NCBI GenBank assembly: GCA_945904015.1
Contig: CAMDPK010000019.1
Location: 1-64,000 of the forward strand
Direction of reading: 5' to 3'
Source: Candidatus Kuenenia stuttgartensis
Lineage (GTDB): Bacteria; Planctomycetota; Planctomycetia; Planctomycetales; Planctomycetaceae
DNA: 64,000 nt
Shown here: positions 1 through 9,378 of the stretch, piece by piece
Numbering within the stretch: position 1 is the stretch's first letter
How the letters are laid out: each line of letters begins with the position of its first letter
The notes under the pieces: generated by a model
Databases searched by the model: none
Told to the model about the DNA's origin: nothing
The model's input: the letters and a program-made list of their open reading frames with translations, nothing else
Program-made: the position numbers and the translations under genes

Positions 1-5
1 GCTGC

Positions 6-32
6 ATAACCGGGGCTAGCGCCGCGCGGCTA
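6..32. repeat. Half-arm of a CTAGCGCC-type palindrome
   Basis: The stretch AACCGGGGCTAGCGCC followed by GCGCGGCTAAT closely resembles the right arm of the palindrome at 10043-10109. Its partner arm would lie to the left of the window edge, so it cannot be confirmed. The remainder of 1-78 shows no gene. Confidence 0.4.
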
Positions 33-78
33 ATTTGTGCAAGGCGGATCATCGCTCACACGAAGGCGGGACCGCGGA

Positions 79-1527
79 TCAAACAAGAATCTCGCCGATC
101 GGCTCACCGCCGTGAGCGATCGGGATCGGGCGGCCGGAGCGGTCGTGGATCAGCAACTCCGGGTCGATGCCGAGGCAGCGATAGATCGTCGCGCAGATGT
201 CGGCGGGACGAGTGGGACGATCGGCGACGTACGCCGCGAGAGCGTCGCTGGTTCCGCAGAGCGTGCCGCCTTTGATGCCGGCTCCCGCCAACAGCACGGA
301 GTAACAGTGGGTCCAGTGGTCGCGACCCGCGGTGGCGTTCACTCGCGGCGTGCGGCCGAAATCGGACGACAGGACGACCAGCGTCTCGTCGAGCAGGCCG
401 CGTTGGTCCAAGTCGGTCATCAAGGCATCGAACGTCTGATCCAGGTTCGGCAGGTTGCACTGCTTGAGCCTGATGAAGTTGTTGTCGTGCGTGTCCCAGT
501 ACGGATCGAAGCTGGTGCGAATGCGATTTTCGTAGAAGTCCCAATAGACATCGATGAATCGCACGCCCGCTTCGACCAGCCGCCGCGCGATCAGCACGCT
601 CGCCCCGACCAAGTTCCGGCCATAGCGGTCGACGAGTCGCGGGTCTTCGGTATCGAGCTGGAACGCGGCCTTGATTGTCGACTCGGTCATCAAGCGGAAA
701 GCTCGCTGCTGAATCTGGTCGTACTGCGCGACTGAATCTGCTGCGAGGGAAGCCGCTGCGAGTCGGACGTGATCGTCAAACTGCTGCAACAGACTGCGCC
801 GCGAATTCAGTCGGTCGAGCGTGCTGTCCCCGTTCAACGCCGCGTCGGCCAGAGTCGGCGTGCCGAGCCACATCGGCTTACGGCCTTCGGGCGGATGCGG
901 GTCGGTCGCCGGAGTGCAGACGCTGCACAGCGGGTCGTACCGCTTGCCCAGAAACCCGGCCTGCGGTCCCGGTCGATGCAGCAGGCCGCCCCAGCCGAGA
1001 TAATTCGGCAGCACGACATAGTGCGGCAGGTCGATGTGCGACGGTTTGAGGAATTCGCAGACCGCACCCATCGCCGGCGGGAACGAGCCTTTTGGGTTTG
1101 GATTGTTGATATCGACCGGCTGCTCGTCGCCGGTGAAGCTCGGCAGCGTGTTGTGGCAGCCCGCGTTGTGATGGACCGTGCGAACGATCGCGCAGCGGTG
1201 CATCCATCGAGCCATGCGCGGCAGGTGCTCGCAGATTTGAATGCCGGGGACGTTCGTGTCGATCGGCTGGAACTCGCCGCGAATCCCGACGGGAGCGGCG
1301 GGCTTCAGGTCGAACATGTCCTGCGTCGGCGCGCCGCCATGCAAATACAGATGAATGACGCTCTTCGCCTTCCCCAGCCGAGCATCCACCGTGCGCCGCT
1401 CTTCAGCCGCCAGCAAGTGCGACCGTGGGAAGCCGCCACTCAGCGCGGTCAACGTACCGACCGTCAACGCTTCACGCCGAGTGACCCCATCACAAACCCG
1501 CCGAGGATGACCGACCACTCGCAGCAT
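79..1527 (-). CDS. DUF1501 domain protein with Tat-type leader
   Basis: 482 aa, ATG start. The N-terminus holds a twin-arginine-like motif (TRREALTVG, residues about 16-24) followed by a hydrophobic stretch, so export by the Tat route is likely. The body has the DUF1501 signature layout (alkaline-phosphatase/sulfatase-like fold): an early LYLHGGAPTQDMFD segment, a central block ending in DPYWDTHDNN, and a C-terminal SSDFGRTPRVN/GRDHWTHCYSV block. In planctomycetes such genes usually sit beside a DUF1549/DUF1553 cytochrome-type partner; none is seen here, and the window ends 78 nt downstream. The family has no settled biochemical function. Family call is firm, function unknown. Confidence 0.93.
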   Translation of the reverse strand: MLRVVGHPRRVCDGVTRREALTVGTLTALSGGFPRSHLLAAEERRTVDARLGKAKSVIHLYLHGGAPTQDMFDLKPAAPVGIRGEFQPIDTNVPGIQICEHLPRMARWMHRCAIVRTVHHNAGCHNTLPSFTGDEQPVDINNPNPKGSFPPAMGAVCEFLKPSHIDLPHYVVLPNYLGWGGLLHRPGPQAGFLGKRYDPLCSVCTPATDPHPPEGRKPMWLGTPTLADAALNGDSTLDRLNSRRSLLQQFDDHVRLAAASLAADSVAQYDQIQQRAFRLMTESTIKAAFQLDTEDPRLVDRYGRNLVGASVLIARRLVEAGVRFIDVYWDFYENRIRTSFDPYWDTHDNNFIRLKQCNLPNLDQTFDALMTDLDQRGLLDETLVVLSSDFGRTPRVNATAGRDHWTHCYSVLLAGAGIKGGTLCGTSDALAAYVADRPTRPADICATIYRCLGIDPELLIHDRSGRPIPIAHGGEPIGEILV

Positions 1528-1704
1528 AGTTCTGCTCCTGTCGTCGCGAATCCGAGTGTCGGGATTTTAGCAGCGTTCGATTTGGCTGGCAGCGCCGCGA
1601 GTGGACCAGCCCGCCGCGGCGGGTTGGTTGCGAAGCGAGAGAAACCTCAAGCCGATCGGAGCATCCTGCGCTCGGCGCGGGTTTCCCGACCGCGTCGCTT
1701 GACT

Positions 1705-1747
1705 GGACCGCAGGTCTCCTCGAATCGTTGGAGACCTGCGGTCGTCC
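1705..1747. repeat. Perfect hairpin in a 368-nt gene-free stretch
   Basis: GGACCGCAGGTCTCC (1705-1719) is answered by GGAGACCTGCGGTC (1730-1743) across a 10-nt loop. It lies in the gene-free interval 1528-1895 between the PilZ gene and the DUF1501 gene, both on the minus strand. The interval also holds a smaller CCCGCCGCGGCGGG palindrome near 1610 and a CATCCGGCCTTCGGCC stretch near 1820. No ORF there looks coding. Confidence 0.6.
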
Positions 1748-1895
1748 AAGTGCGGGGGCAGGAGGCCCGCGCACAACGCGGGCCGGAGTGTAGAAGCCGT
1801 TCGTCGCGGAATCCCTCATCCGGCCTTCGGCCACCTTCTCCCAAGGAGAGAAGGGATGAAGCGATCCATTCAGCAAGCACGCCGACTGACCATCG

Positions 1896-2306
1896 TCATG
1901 AGCAAGCTGCTAGGGCCATTTCTGACAGTCGTTGCAGTTGGGCTCGCTGTTTGAGCGACAGGATCGTGCAGAATTCGCAGCCGGCGATGAAGCACTCTTC
2001 GGGAGTGTCTTCGACCCACATGATTTGCGCGGTGATGTTGAAGCCGCCGTGAAAATCGGAGCTGACCTCGACCAACAGTTGCTCGTTCTTGCGGACGGGC
2101 TTGTCCAGGATGACGCGCATGCCGGTGAGCGAGGCTTCCATGACGTCACCGTCGATGACTTCCGGGCCGTCGTCGGTCGCTCGCAGAAATCGGACGCTGG
2201 CCGAGACTGGAAAGCGGGGGGACTCGCGCCGTTCGTCCTCACGTCGTTCAGGATTGATGCGAGTCAGAGTGAAGCGACGCAGCGGTGGTTGACGGCGATC
2301 GTTCAT
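1896..2306 (-). CDS. PilZ domain protein
   Basis: 136 aa from the ATG at 2306; an upstream in-frame TTG at 2339 is less likely. The protein is essentially one PilZ domain, the usual receptor fold for cyclic di-GMP. The RxxxR motif is present (RESPR, residues about 28-32). The second motif, normally D/NxSxxG, reads EASLTG, so its first position is Glu. The rest alternates beta-strand-like segments (VIDGDVMEASLTGMRVILD, then IMWVEDTP and AGCEF) as expected of the barrel. It is a stand-alone adaptor type. The palindrome at 2523-2632 separates it from the upstream M32 gene, so separate transcription is plausible. Confidence 0.88.
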   Translation of the reverse strand: MNDRRQPPLRRFTLTRINPERREDERRESPRFPVSASVRFLRATDDGPEVIDGDVMEASLTGMRVILDKPVRKNEQLLVEVSSDFHGGFNITAQIMWVEDTPEECFIAGCEFCTILSLKQRAQLQRLSEMALAACS

Positions 2307-2522
2307 GGCCGGTGAATTCCTTCGGCGAGAGAGAAGCAAATCCGGCCGCCAATGCCGATCGAGGGAGAACAGGAGGATTTAGGTCTCGATTTCGACCGCG
2401 TCAAACGCCCGTTGGCCGAGTCGCTCAGCAACGCGGTGAACCTGCGGACGGAGACAGGCTGATGCCGATTCGCTCCGGTCGGATGTTGCCGATTCGCGAC
2501 GGCGAAGATTCCGCGAGGAAAC

Positions 2523-2632
2523 GTGGGGCAGGTTTTCAACCTGCCCAGCCAAGGTGAATTCGCATCGGTGCTCTCGAAGCCTATCGATCATCGATTGGCA
2601 CTTGTGACGGGCAGGTTGAAAACCTGCCCCAC
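2523..2632. repeat. Composite palindromic element (CAGGTT family)
   Basis: The left arm 2523-2546 begins GTGGGGCAGG and the right arm 2609-2632 ends CCTGCCCCAC; the arms are reverse complements of each other. Each arm is also a small hairpin (GGGCAGGTT against AACCTGCCC), so the element can fold as two small hairpins or one large one. It ends 5 nt before the stop codon of the M32 gene. Other copies are at 11823-11900 (inside a gene) and 55438-55493. Nothing else is evident in 2307-2636. Confidence 0.85.
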
Positions 2633-2636
2633 GGAA

Positions 2637-4157
<1,521 letters not shown>

Positions 4158-4229
4158 CACGCGGTCCTTTCGATCGTGGCCGACGCGTCTCGCGTCGAAC
4201 GGATGCGAGACGCATCCGCCACTCAGAGG

Positions 4230-4331
4230 CTATCCGAGAAGGTCCGTGGCGTAGGCTTCCAGCCTGCGAAACTGTGGAAAACACGACAGGCTAGAAGCCT
4301 ATCCCACGGTCAAACGACACTTTTCGGATAG
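4230..4331. repeat. Nested palindromic element (AGGCT family)
   Basis: Outer arms CTATCCG (4230-4236) and CGGATAG (4325-4331) enclose inner arms starting CCGTGGCGTAGGC (4244) and ending CCTATCCCACGG (4309). Each inner arm carries its own small AGGCT/AGCCT hairpin. The element fills most of the 178 nt between the M32 gene and the cyclase gene and ends 4 nt from the cyclase stop codon. A related copy is at 36097-36177. Confidence 0.75.
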
Positions 4332-4335
4332 TCAC

Positions 4336-5274
4336 TCAGTCGGTCATTGGCGGTGGTTCGGTCGTGACGTCGTGCCAGGTCATTGGGGTGCGGTCCATCG
4401 GTTCGATGCGCAGCACGACGTGTCCGTTTTGGAAGATTCGCACGGTGCCGGTCGATTGCGAGACGGCGATGGCGATGGCTTTGGTGACTTTCGAGATCGC
4501 TGCCGCTGCCCAGTGTCGAGCACCCAGGCCCTTCGACAACGCGACGCCGCTGGCCGGAGCGTCCAGGATGCGCCCCGCCGAAATCATGACTCCGTCCGCC
4601 GAGACCACGAACGCACCGTCGATCTGAGCCAATTCTTTGACGCTCTCGCGCACGCGAGGAGATCGAATCAGCCGCTCTTTCCGAGCGTAGCCGCGGAACG
4701 GATCGTGAATCTGCTCGTGTGAGAATTCCAAAACCTTGCGGTGCTGGCCGACGACGAATAGCGCTCCGACCGGTTGTCCTTCACGGCCTTCGCGGCCGAT
4801 CTCGATGGCGATGTCGGTTACCTGTCGGAGGGTTTCCAGCGGCACTTGAGTTTCCAGCTTCTGCAAATCTCGCGCGGTCAACGACGTCAAGTGCTCGCCC
4901 AGACGGATGTAGGTCAGCGTGTCGAGCGTTTCCTTGTCGAAGCCGGCGTAGACCGCGACGACGGTATCGCCGCTCCGCAGCAGTTCGTCGCTGATGGCTT
5001 CCAGCAATGCCTGGCTGACTTGGTATTGCCGAGTCTGCGGCTCAATTTGCAGAGGCACGATGGCCACTTCGTCGTCTTCGGCCGCTTGCTGCACCTCGAT
5101 CTTGTCGGAGGTGACGATCAACCGCGTTTTTTTGAGCGAGTCGCGAATCTCGGCGAAGTTGTACGGCACCTCCGCCAACATCACGACTGCAACGGCCTCG
5201 GTGTCTTCCGCGACTTTGCGCGCGGCGAACAACAGGCTTTCGGACTGGCGCGAAAGTTCGTGACGCTTGATCAT
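4336..5274 (-). CDS. Diadenylate cyclase (DacZ-like: PK-C-like domain plus DAC domain)
   Basis: 312 aa from the ATG at 5274; the longer in-frame extension upstream overlaps the next gene and is not credible. Residues about 1-150 resemble a pyruvate-kinase C-terminal-like alpha/beta domain (SGDTVVAVYAGFDKETLD). Residues about 160-285 form the DAC domain that makes cyclic di-AMP from ATP: DGA motif at 219-221 and GARHWAA at 251-257. The canonical second motif is (T/S)RHRAA, so here Thr/Ser is Ala and the last Arg of RHR is Trp. The fused layout is that of archaeal DacZ rather than DisA or CdaA. No membrane segment is seen. Activity is likely but not certain given the motif changes. Confidence 0.82.
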   Translation of the reverse strand: MIKRHELSRQSESLLFAARKVAEDTEAVAVVMLAEVPYNFAEIRDSLKKTRLIVTSDKIEVQQAAEDDEVAIVPLQIEPQTRQYQVSQALLEAISDELLRSGDTVVAVYAGFDKETLDTLTYIRLGEHLTSLTARDLQKLETQVPLETLRQVTDIAIEIGREGREGQPVGALFVVGQHRKVLEFSHEQIHDPFRGYARKERLIRSPRVRESVKELAQIDGAFVVSADGVMISAGRILDAPASGVALSKGLGARHWAAAAISKVTKAIAIAVSQSTGTVRIFQNGHVVLRIEPMDRTPMTWHDVTTEPPPMTD

Positions 5275-5294
5275 GCGGCGGAAAGTCCTGGTGG

Positions 5295-6224
5295 TTACTT
5301 CTCTCGATTGGCGAGTTTCGGATTCGGGACGAGGCGTTCGGACTGCGTCATCACGGTGTTGACCAGTGTGTTGGGGCCGATGCCGTTGAGGACTTGGCTT
5401 TCCATCCGCATCTCGCGAGAGACAATCTGCCCTCGTTGGTGATCGAAGACGATCTTTCCGCTGAGCAGCCGGGCGGTGATTTGCATCTCGATCAACGGAT
5501 CGCGGAGTGGCGTCAAACAAGAAGTCTGCAATTCGATCTCGGTTTGTGCCCCGTCCAGCTTCAGCAGCCGGTATTCGCGGCGCAGCTTGACTCCTTGTTT
5601 GAGCGTCTTGTCCAGTTTCGCAAGCACTTCGAATTCGTCTTTCCAGGTGTCGCCGACTCGCACCGGATGATCCGGAAAGACGATCAGGAAATTCAGCGTG
5701 GGATCGTCCTTGAAGTCTTTGGAGACCTTGCCGTCGCCGGTCACGCTGTCCGCCACGATGAGCCTTCCGTTGGGGGCAAATTTGATTCGCACCAGTGGCT
5801 TGCCCACAGTCGCCAGCAGCGGTCGGTATTCGGACGGGCAACTGTCCGGTCCATCGGCCGAGTCGAATTTCGATTCCGCGTCATCGTCTTGCTGGCTGGT
5901 CATGCGCGTGCGGTCGATGATTGGCTCGACGAGTGCGTTGCCGTTCTCGTCGACGGAGATGACTCGCAGATGTTTGTTCGCAATCGTTTGGCTGACCAAC
6001 TTCCGTTTGAGGTTCGGAAGCCGAATGTCCATCGTCATGTTCTGTTTGTATTCGAGGTGCAGCGCTTCGCTGGGTTGGAATTGATATGCCAGCCGCACCG
6101 CTTCGCCTTCGGCCGCCGCCAATTCGCGGACGATCAGGCCGAGGCTGGCCAGACAGAATGCCAGACAGAATGCCAGCCAGAGTCCTTGGCGAAATCTGAC
6201 TCTCAGCGGTGGTGCGTCGTCCAT
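5295..6224 (-). CDS. Secreted protein of unknown function (DUF6263-like)
   Basis: 309 aa from the ATG at 6224. A hydrophobic leader (residues about 13-35) contains a short tandem repeat, LAFCLAFCLA, caused by a direct DNA repeat near 6150-6181. The mature part is strand-rich with a VGKPLVRIKFAPNGRLI segment and HPVRVGDTWKDEFEV further on. This pattern resembles DUF6263 secreted proteins; I recall it only by style, so the family name is tentative. It starts 58 nt after the stop of the upstream four-module lipoprotein gene and ends 20 nt before the cyclase start, so the three are probably co-transcribed. Confidence 0.7.
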   Translation of the reverse strand: MDDAPPLRVRFRQGLWLAFCLAFCLASLGLIVRELAAAEGEAVRLAYQFQPSEALHLEYKQNMTMDIRLPNLKRKLVSQTIANKHLRVISVDENGNALVEPIIDRTRMTSQQDDDAESKFDSADGPDSCPSEYRPLLATVGKPLVRIKFAPNGRLIVADSVTGDGKVSKDFKDDPTLNFLIVFPDHPVRVGDTWKDEFEVLAKLDKTLKQGVKLRREYRLLKLDGAQTEIELQTSCLTPLRDPLIEMQITARLLSGKIVFDHQRGQIVSREMRMESQVLNGIGPNTLVNTVMTQSERLVPNPKLANREK

Positions 6225-6282
6225 TGATGGAATCCTTGGTCGTGTGGATGACTTCGGACGTGGGAATCCGAACGACGACGGG

Positions 6283-8202
6283 TTAACGCGCGCCGCTGAC
6301 CGGTTTGATTTCTTCTCGCGGCTGTTTGCCGACGCCGAAGGAGGCGATGTGCAATCGCAGGTGGCGTTTGAGTTCGACGTGGTCACGCGGCATTGTTCCG
6401 GTGATCAGCATCAATTCATCGACGACAAATCGGCCTGACTCGCGGATCAACGTGACTTGAGCACCGAACTTGTCGTTGCCCAGGATCAGCTTTGCTCGGT
6501 CATCGGTCTGTTCGATCGAGACCAGCGGGGCGTGCAAGTGCTGAACAATGTCGTGTCCGATGTTGGGAATCTTGGGTGTTTGATGCCACACCAGCCGATT
6601 GAAGTCGCTGGAGGAATGGCGCTGCAAAGCGTCCAGTTGCCCCAATCGCAGGCCAGCGGCGAAATCGAGCACCGGCAACATCAATTCCAGCGTGGATTTC
6701 AACGAGCTGGGGCGGCCAATTGTGGGCAACAACACGTCATCGACCAACAGTTCCCCTTGGCGGTCTTGCAGCATGTAGGTCAACGCTCGCGTGCCTTGCG
6801 TGACCGTGACTTCCGTGAGAGACCCGGAGAAGACGGTCGATTGAACTTTGGGTGGTGCGTCTTCGATTTCGTTGAGCGGCATCTCATGCACCAGTCCGGC
6901 GTGCAGTGAACGCCACACACGACGGTCGAAGTCGGGCGAGGAGCTGGCGCGGAGCGTGTCCAGATCGCGGGAAGCCAGCGCTTCCGCATAGATTTGCACC
7001 AGCGCGTGAGCGGTGAAGAGCGCGGACAACCGCTTCTCCTGCCGGCTGTCGAGTTCGTACAGGGTCACTTCTTCGATCAGGTACTTCGCTTTGTGATCAG
7101 AGTCGTCGGCCTCTTCGCGGAGCAGGCTCAGCTTGAGCACTTCGTTCGGTCCTTCGACCACGAAGTCGGAATGCTTGCCGCGAAGCTGAGCCTCCTGCGG
7201 ATCGGTTGTGGAGAATCCCTGCCAGGCCACATGAATCTGCACGCTGTCGGCTGGCACGTCGCCGCTGGGCAGCGTCACATGCGACAGATTTGCGGGAGCG
7301 AGACTGCCGCTGAAGAATTTCGGCGTGGAAAGTGATTGCAGACGCGACTTGTCACCCGCTTGATACGCGTTGAGGAACGCCGTCGCCGTTTGTGTGACTT
7401 GCGCCAGTTGCCGCGTTGAAGGGACGGCTTCCTTCTCCTCGCGCGAATTGACTTCGACTTCGTCCACCAGCCAGTGACCGTCAGCACGCTTGGCCGTCAG
7501 CCACAGTTCGCCGACCGCGATCGGCAGGCGGATATGTGCGGTGTTTTCATCGAGTTGTGCTCGCGGTTGCAGCCGCTTGCCGGTCTTTTGTTTGCCGATC
7601 ACTTGCTGCGTCAGCCGGTTCAAGTACGCGGGAGGCAGCGGTCGCAGCGTCTCCGCGAATTCGGGAGTGACCGTGCGGAGTACGTCGTCGCGGTCGCCAT
7701 CCTTCCAGGCGTCGAGGAATTCGCGCACCGAAAGGAGCAGGTCCATTTGCTCGGTGACGGATTTCGTGGCCGTGACGCCGTCTTTTTTCTGCTTGAGGTA
7801 AATGTCATCCACGACCCACTTCTTCGTCTGCGGGTCGAGCTTCAATTGGTACTTCAGCTTCTGCTTGGATTCGCCGACCAACACGGAGACACGCTTCACC
7901 GTCGGTGAAACTTGTTCGACCTTGTCGATCTCCAGATCGCCGGTCGGCAGCCGCAGCAGTTTGAGGTCGTCCAACGCGGCGTCCTGCCGTAAGGCCCGCT
8001 CTCCAAACTGCGGCGTGGTCGCATCCTTGAGCTTTTGCATGTCTTCGCTCGCGAGCGCAATGCCAAACCGCTCGATGCTGCGCGTCTCGACGACGTTGGC
8101 GCAACCGGAAAGGCTCAGCCAGCCGAGGCACAATGCCAGCCAGCAGGCATTCGATCCGCAGTGACACGGGAGAGTCACGCAACTACGCATATTGCCATCC
8201 AT
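6283..8202 (-). CDS. Lipoprotein with four tandem NTF2-like modules
   Basis: 639 aa, ATG start (a second ATG lies 12 nt in). A signal peptide ends in the lipobox LSGC (Cys at about residue 34), so it should be a lipoprotein. The rest is four repeats of about 140-150 aa. Each has a helical part ending in a phrase like 'FLDAWKDGDRDD', a P-x-F core (TTPQFGER, TPEFAETL, TPKFFSG, SPDFDRR, SSDFNRL), and a strand part ending in a phrase like 'WVVDDIYL', 'WLVDEVEV' or 'FVVDELML'. This is how NTF2/SnoaL-like cone folds read. No catalytic residues are recognised. A scaffold or ligand-binding role is possible but unproven. Confidence 0.75.
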   Translation of the reverse strand: MDGNMRSCVTLPCHCGSNACWLALCLGWLSLSGCANVVETRSIERFGIALASEDMQKLKDATTPQFGERALRQDAALDDLKLLRLPTGDLEIDKVEQVSPTVKRVSVLVGESKQKLKYQLKLDPQTKKWVVDDIYLKQKKDGVTATKSVTEQMDLLLSVREFLDAWKDGDRDDVLRTVTPEFAETLRPLPPAYLNRLTQQVIGKQKTGKRLQPRAQLDENTAHIRLPIAVGELWLTAKRADGHWLVDEVEVNSREEKEAVPSTRQLAQVTQTATAFLNAYQAGDKSRLQSLSTPKFFSGSLAPANLSHVTLPSGDVPADSVQIHVAWQGFSTTDPQEAQLRGKHSDFVVEGPNEVLKLSLLREEADDSDHKAKYLIEEVTLYELDSRQEKRLSALFTAHALVQIYAEALASRDLDTLRASSSPDFDRRVWRSLHAGLVHEMPLNEIEDAPPKVQSTVFSGSLTEVTVTQGTRALTYMLQDRQGELLVDDVLLPTIGRPSSLKSTLELMLPVLDFAAGLRLGQLDALQRHSSSDFNRLVWHQTPKIPNIGHDIVQHLHAPLVSIEQTDDRAKLILGNDKFGAQVTLIRESGRFVVDELMLITGTMPRDHVELKRHLRLHIASFGVGKQPREEIKPVSGAR

Positions 8203-8288
8203 GGCAAAGACGGAACACGAGAGGACAGTGACCAGTCATCCGAGACCGGTCGGAAGGGAGCGGCTTGTCCCAGATTTCCCGAAGAGGG

Positions 8289-9371
8289 TCAAGATGGAGC
8301 TTTCAGCACCGGCTTCGACGTCCCGTTCGACGCCACAAATTGGCCAACATCCTGGTTCGAGCGTCTCCGCCAGATGAACCCATCGAGGACGTAATGTGTG
8401 ATCTGCGGAACGGCCAGCAACGGCACGAGCACCTGATCCCAACCGCCAATGTTCCAAGCGGGGCCGAACAGCCACGATCGGTCGTGCCAGACGCCGCAGT
8501 CCCACAGAAGCTCCTCGGCATAAGCCAACAGCCACAACAAGCCCAGGAATTGCCACCAGCGCCAGCCAGGGCGTCTGCTGACCGGGGCAGGCGAGGACTC
8601 AGTGCGGTCAGCGGATTGGAACCATGCAACCAAGACCATGTACGGCACGCCGTGCGTGATCACGTTCGTCACCGTGAAGGCGTAATCAGAGTTGAGGCCG
8701 ACAATCCCGACGTACCAGCACAATGCCGTCGTCGCGATCACGAGATCCTTGCCCGGATTGAATTGACGCTGCCAGATCGCCCGGTACGACGAGCGCGCAG
8801 CGTACACACCCAACGCACCCCAATAAATCGGAGCCAGGACTCGTTCTGCGATCACTGGCAGTTCGACGAAATCCGACGACACGAACCACGAGAAACGACG
8901 CGAATGCGAATGCCAAAAGACCAACGGGTAAATCGTTGCCAGATAAACCGCCGCCGAGTCGATCGCTCGGCCGAGGCGGTCTCGTTCGCCGGCTTTGGCT
9001 CGGTACAGCGCGACCCAGCCGTATTGCTGGCGGACAAAATGAAAGACCGCGACGTACGCCAACGTCCTCCAGAACAGACTCGCGCCTTCGGAATACAACG
9101 CCGCTCCGATTCCGAACGCCAGCAGCGGCACCAGCGCGTACAACCAGGCTCGACGTTGCAGTTCCGCGCGATCGAAGTACACACGGAACCCCGTCGCGTA
9201 GACGTGAGCGACGTCGATCAACAGCACCGAGACCACCCACAACCAATCGGGCGTCTCTTTCTCCAACCAGCCCAGCGGCCAACCCAGAGCCACCAGCAAC
9301 AACGCCAGGACCGCGCTGCCGCCAAACGTCAGCAGATCGGTCTTCGCAGAAAATAACCACGGGTAGGACAT
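8289..9371 (-). CDS. Conserved multipass membrane protein, last gene of the polyamine-linked operon
   Basis: 360 aa, ATG start. Eight or so hydrophobic segments alternate with short loops. Conserved-looking motifs are HFVRQQYGWVALYR at about residues 110-123 and a C-terminal THYVLDGFIWRR. His and Asp at membrane borders suggest a possible metal or quinone site, but I do not recognise the family. It starts 7 nt after the stop of the FAD oxidoreductase gene, so the two are almost certainly co-transcribed and may be functionally linked, for example as an electron acceptor or transporter partner. That link is inference. Confidence 0.75.
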   Translation of the reverse strand: MSYPWLFSAKTDLLTFGGSAVLALLLVALGWPLGWLEKETPDWLWVVSVLLIDVAHVYATGFRVYFDRAELQRRAWLYALVPLLAFGIGAALYSEGASLFWRTLAYVAVFHFVRQQYGWVALYRAKAGERDRLGRAIDSAAVYLATIYPLVFWHSHSRRFSWFVSSDFVELPVIAERVLAPIYWGALGVYAARSSYRAIWQRQFNPGKDLVIATTALCWYVGIVGLNSDYAFTVTNVITHGVPYMVLVAWFQSADRTESSPAPVSRRPGWRWWQFLGLLWLLAYAEELLWDCGVWHDRSWLFGPAWNIGGWDQVLVPLLAVPQITHYVLDGFIWRRRSNQDVGQFVASNGTSKPVLKAPS

Positions 9372-9378
9372 GTTGGGA

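Noticed and set aside
37-735. Plus-strand ORF over the DUF1501 gene
   Set aside because: It is antisense to a gene with clear family motifs and its translation has no recognisable pattern, only the composition of a GC-rich mirror frame.
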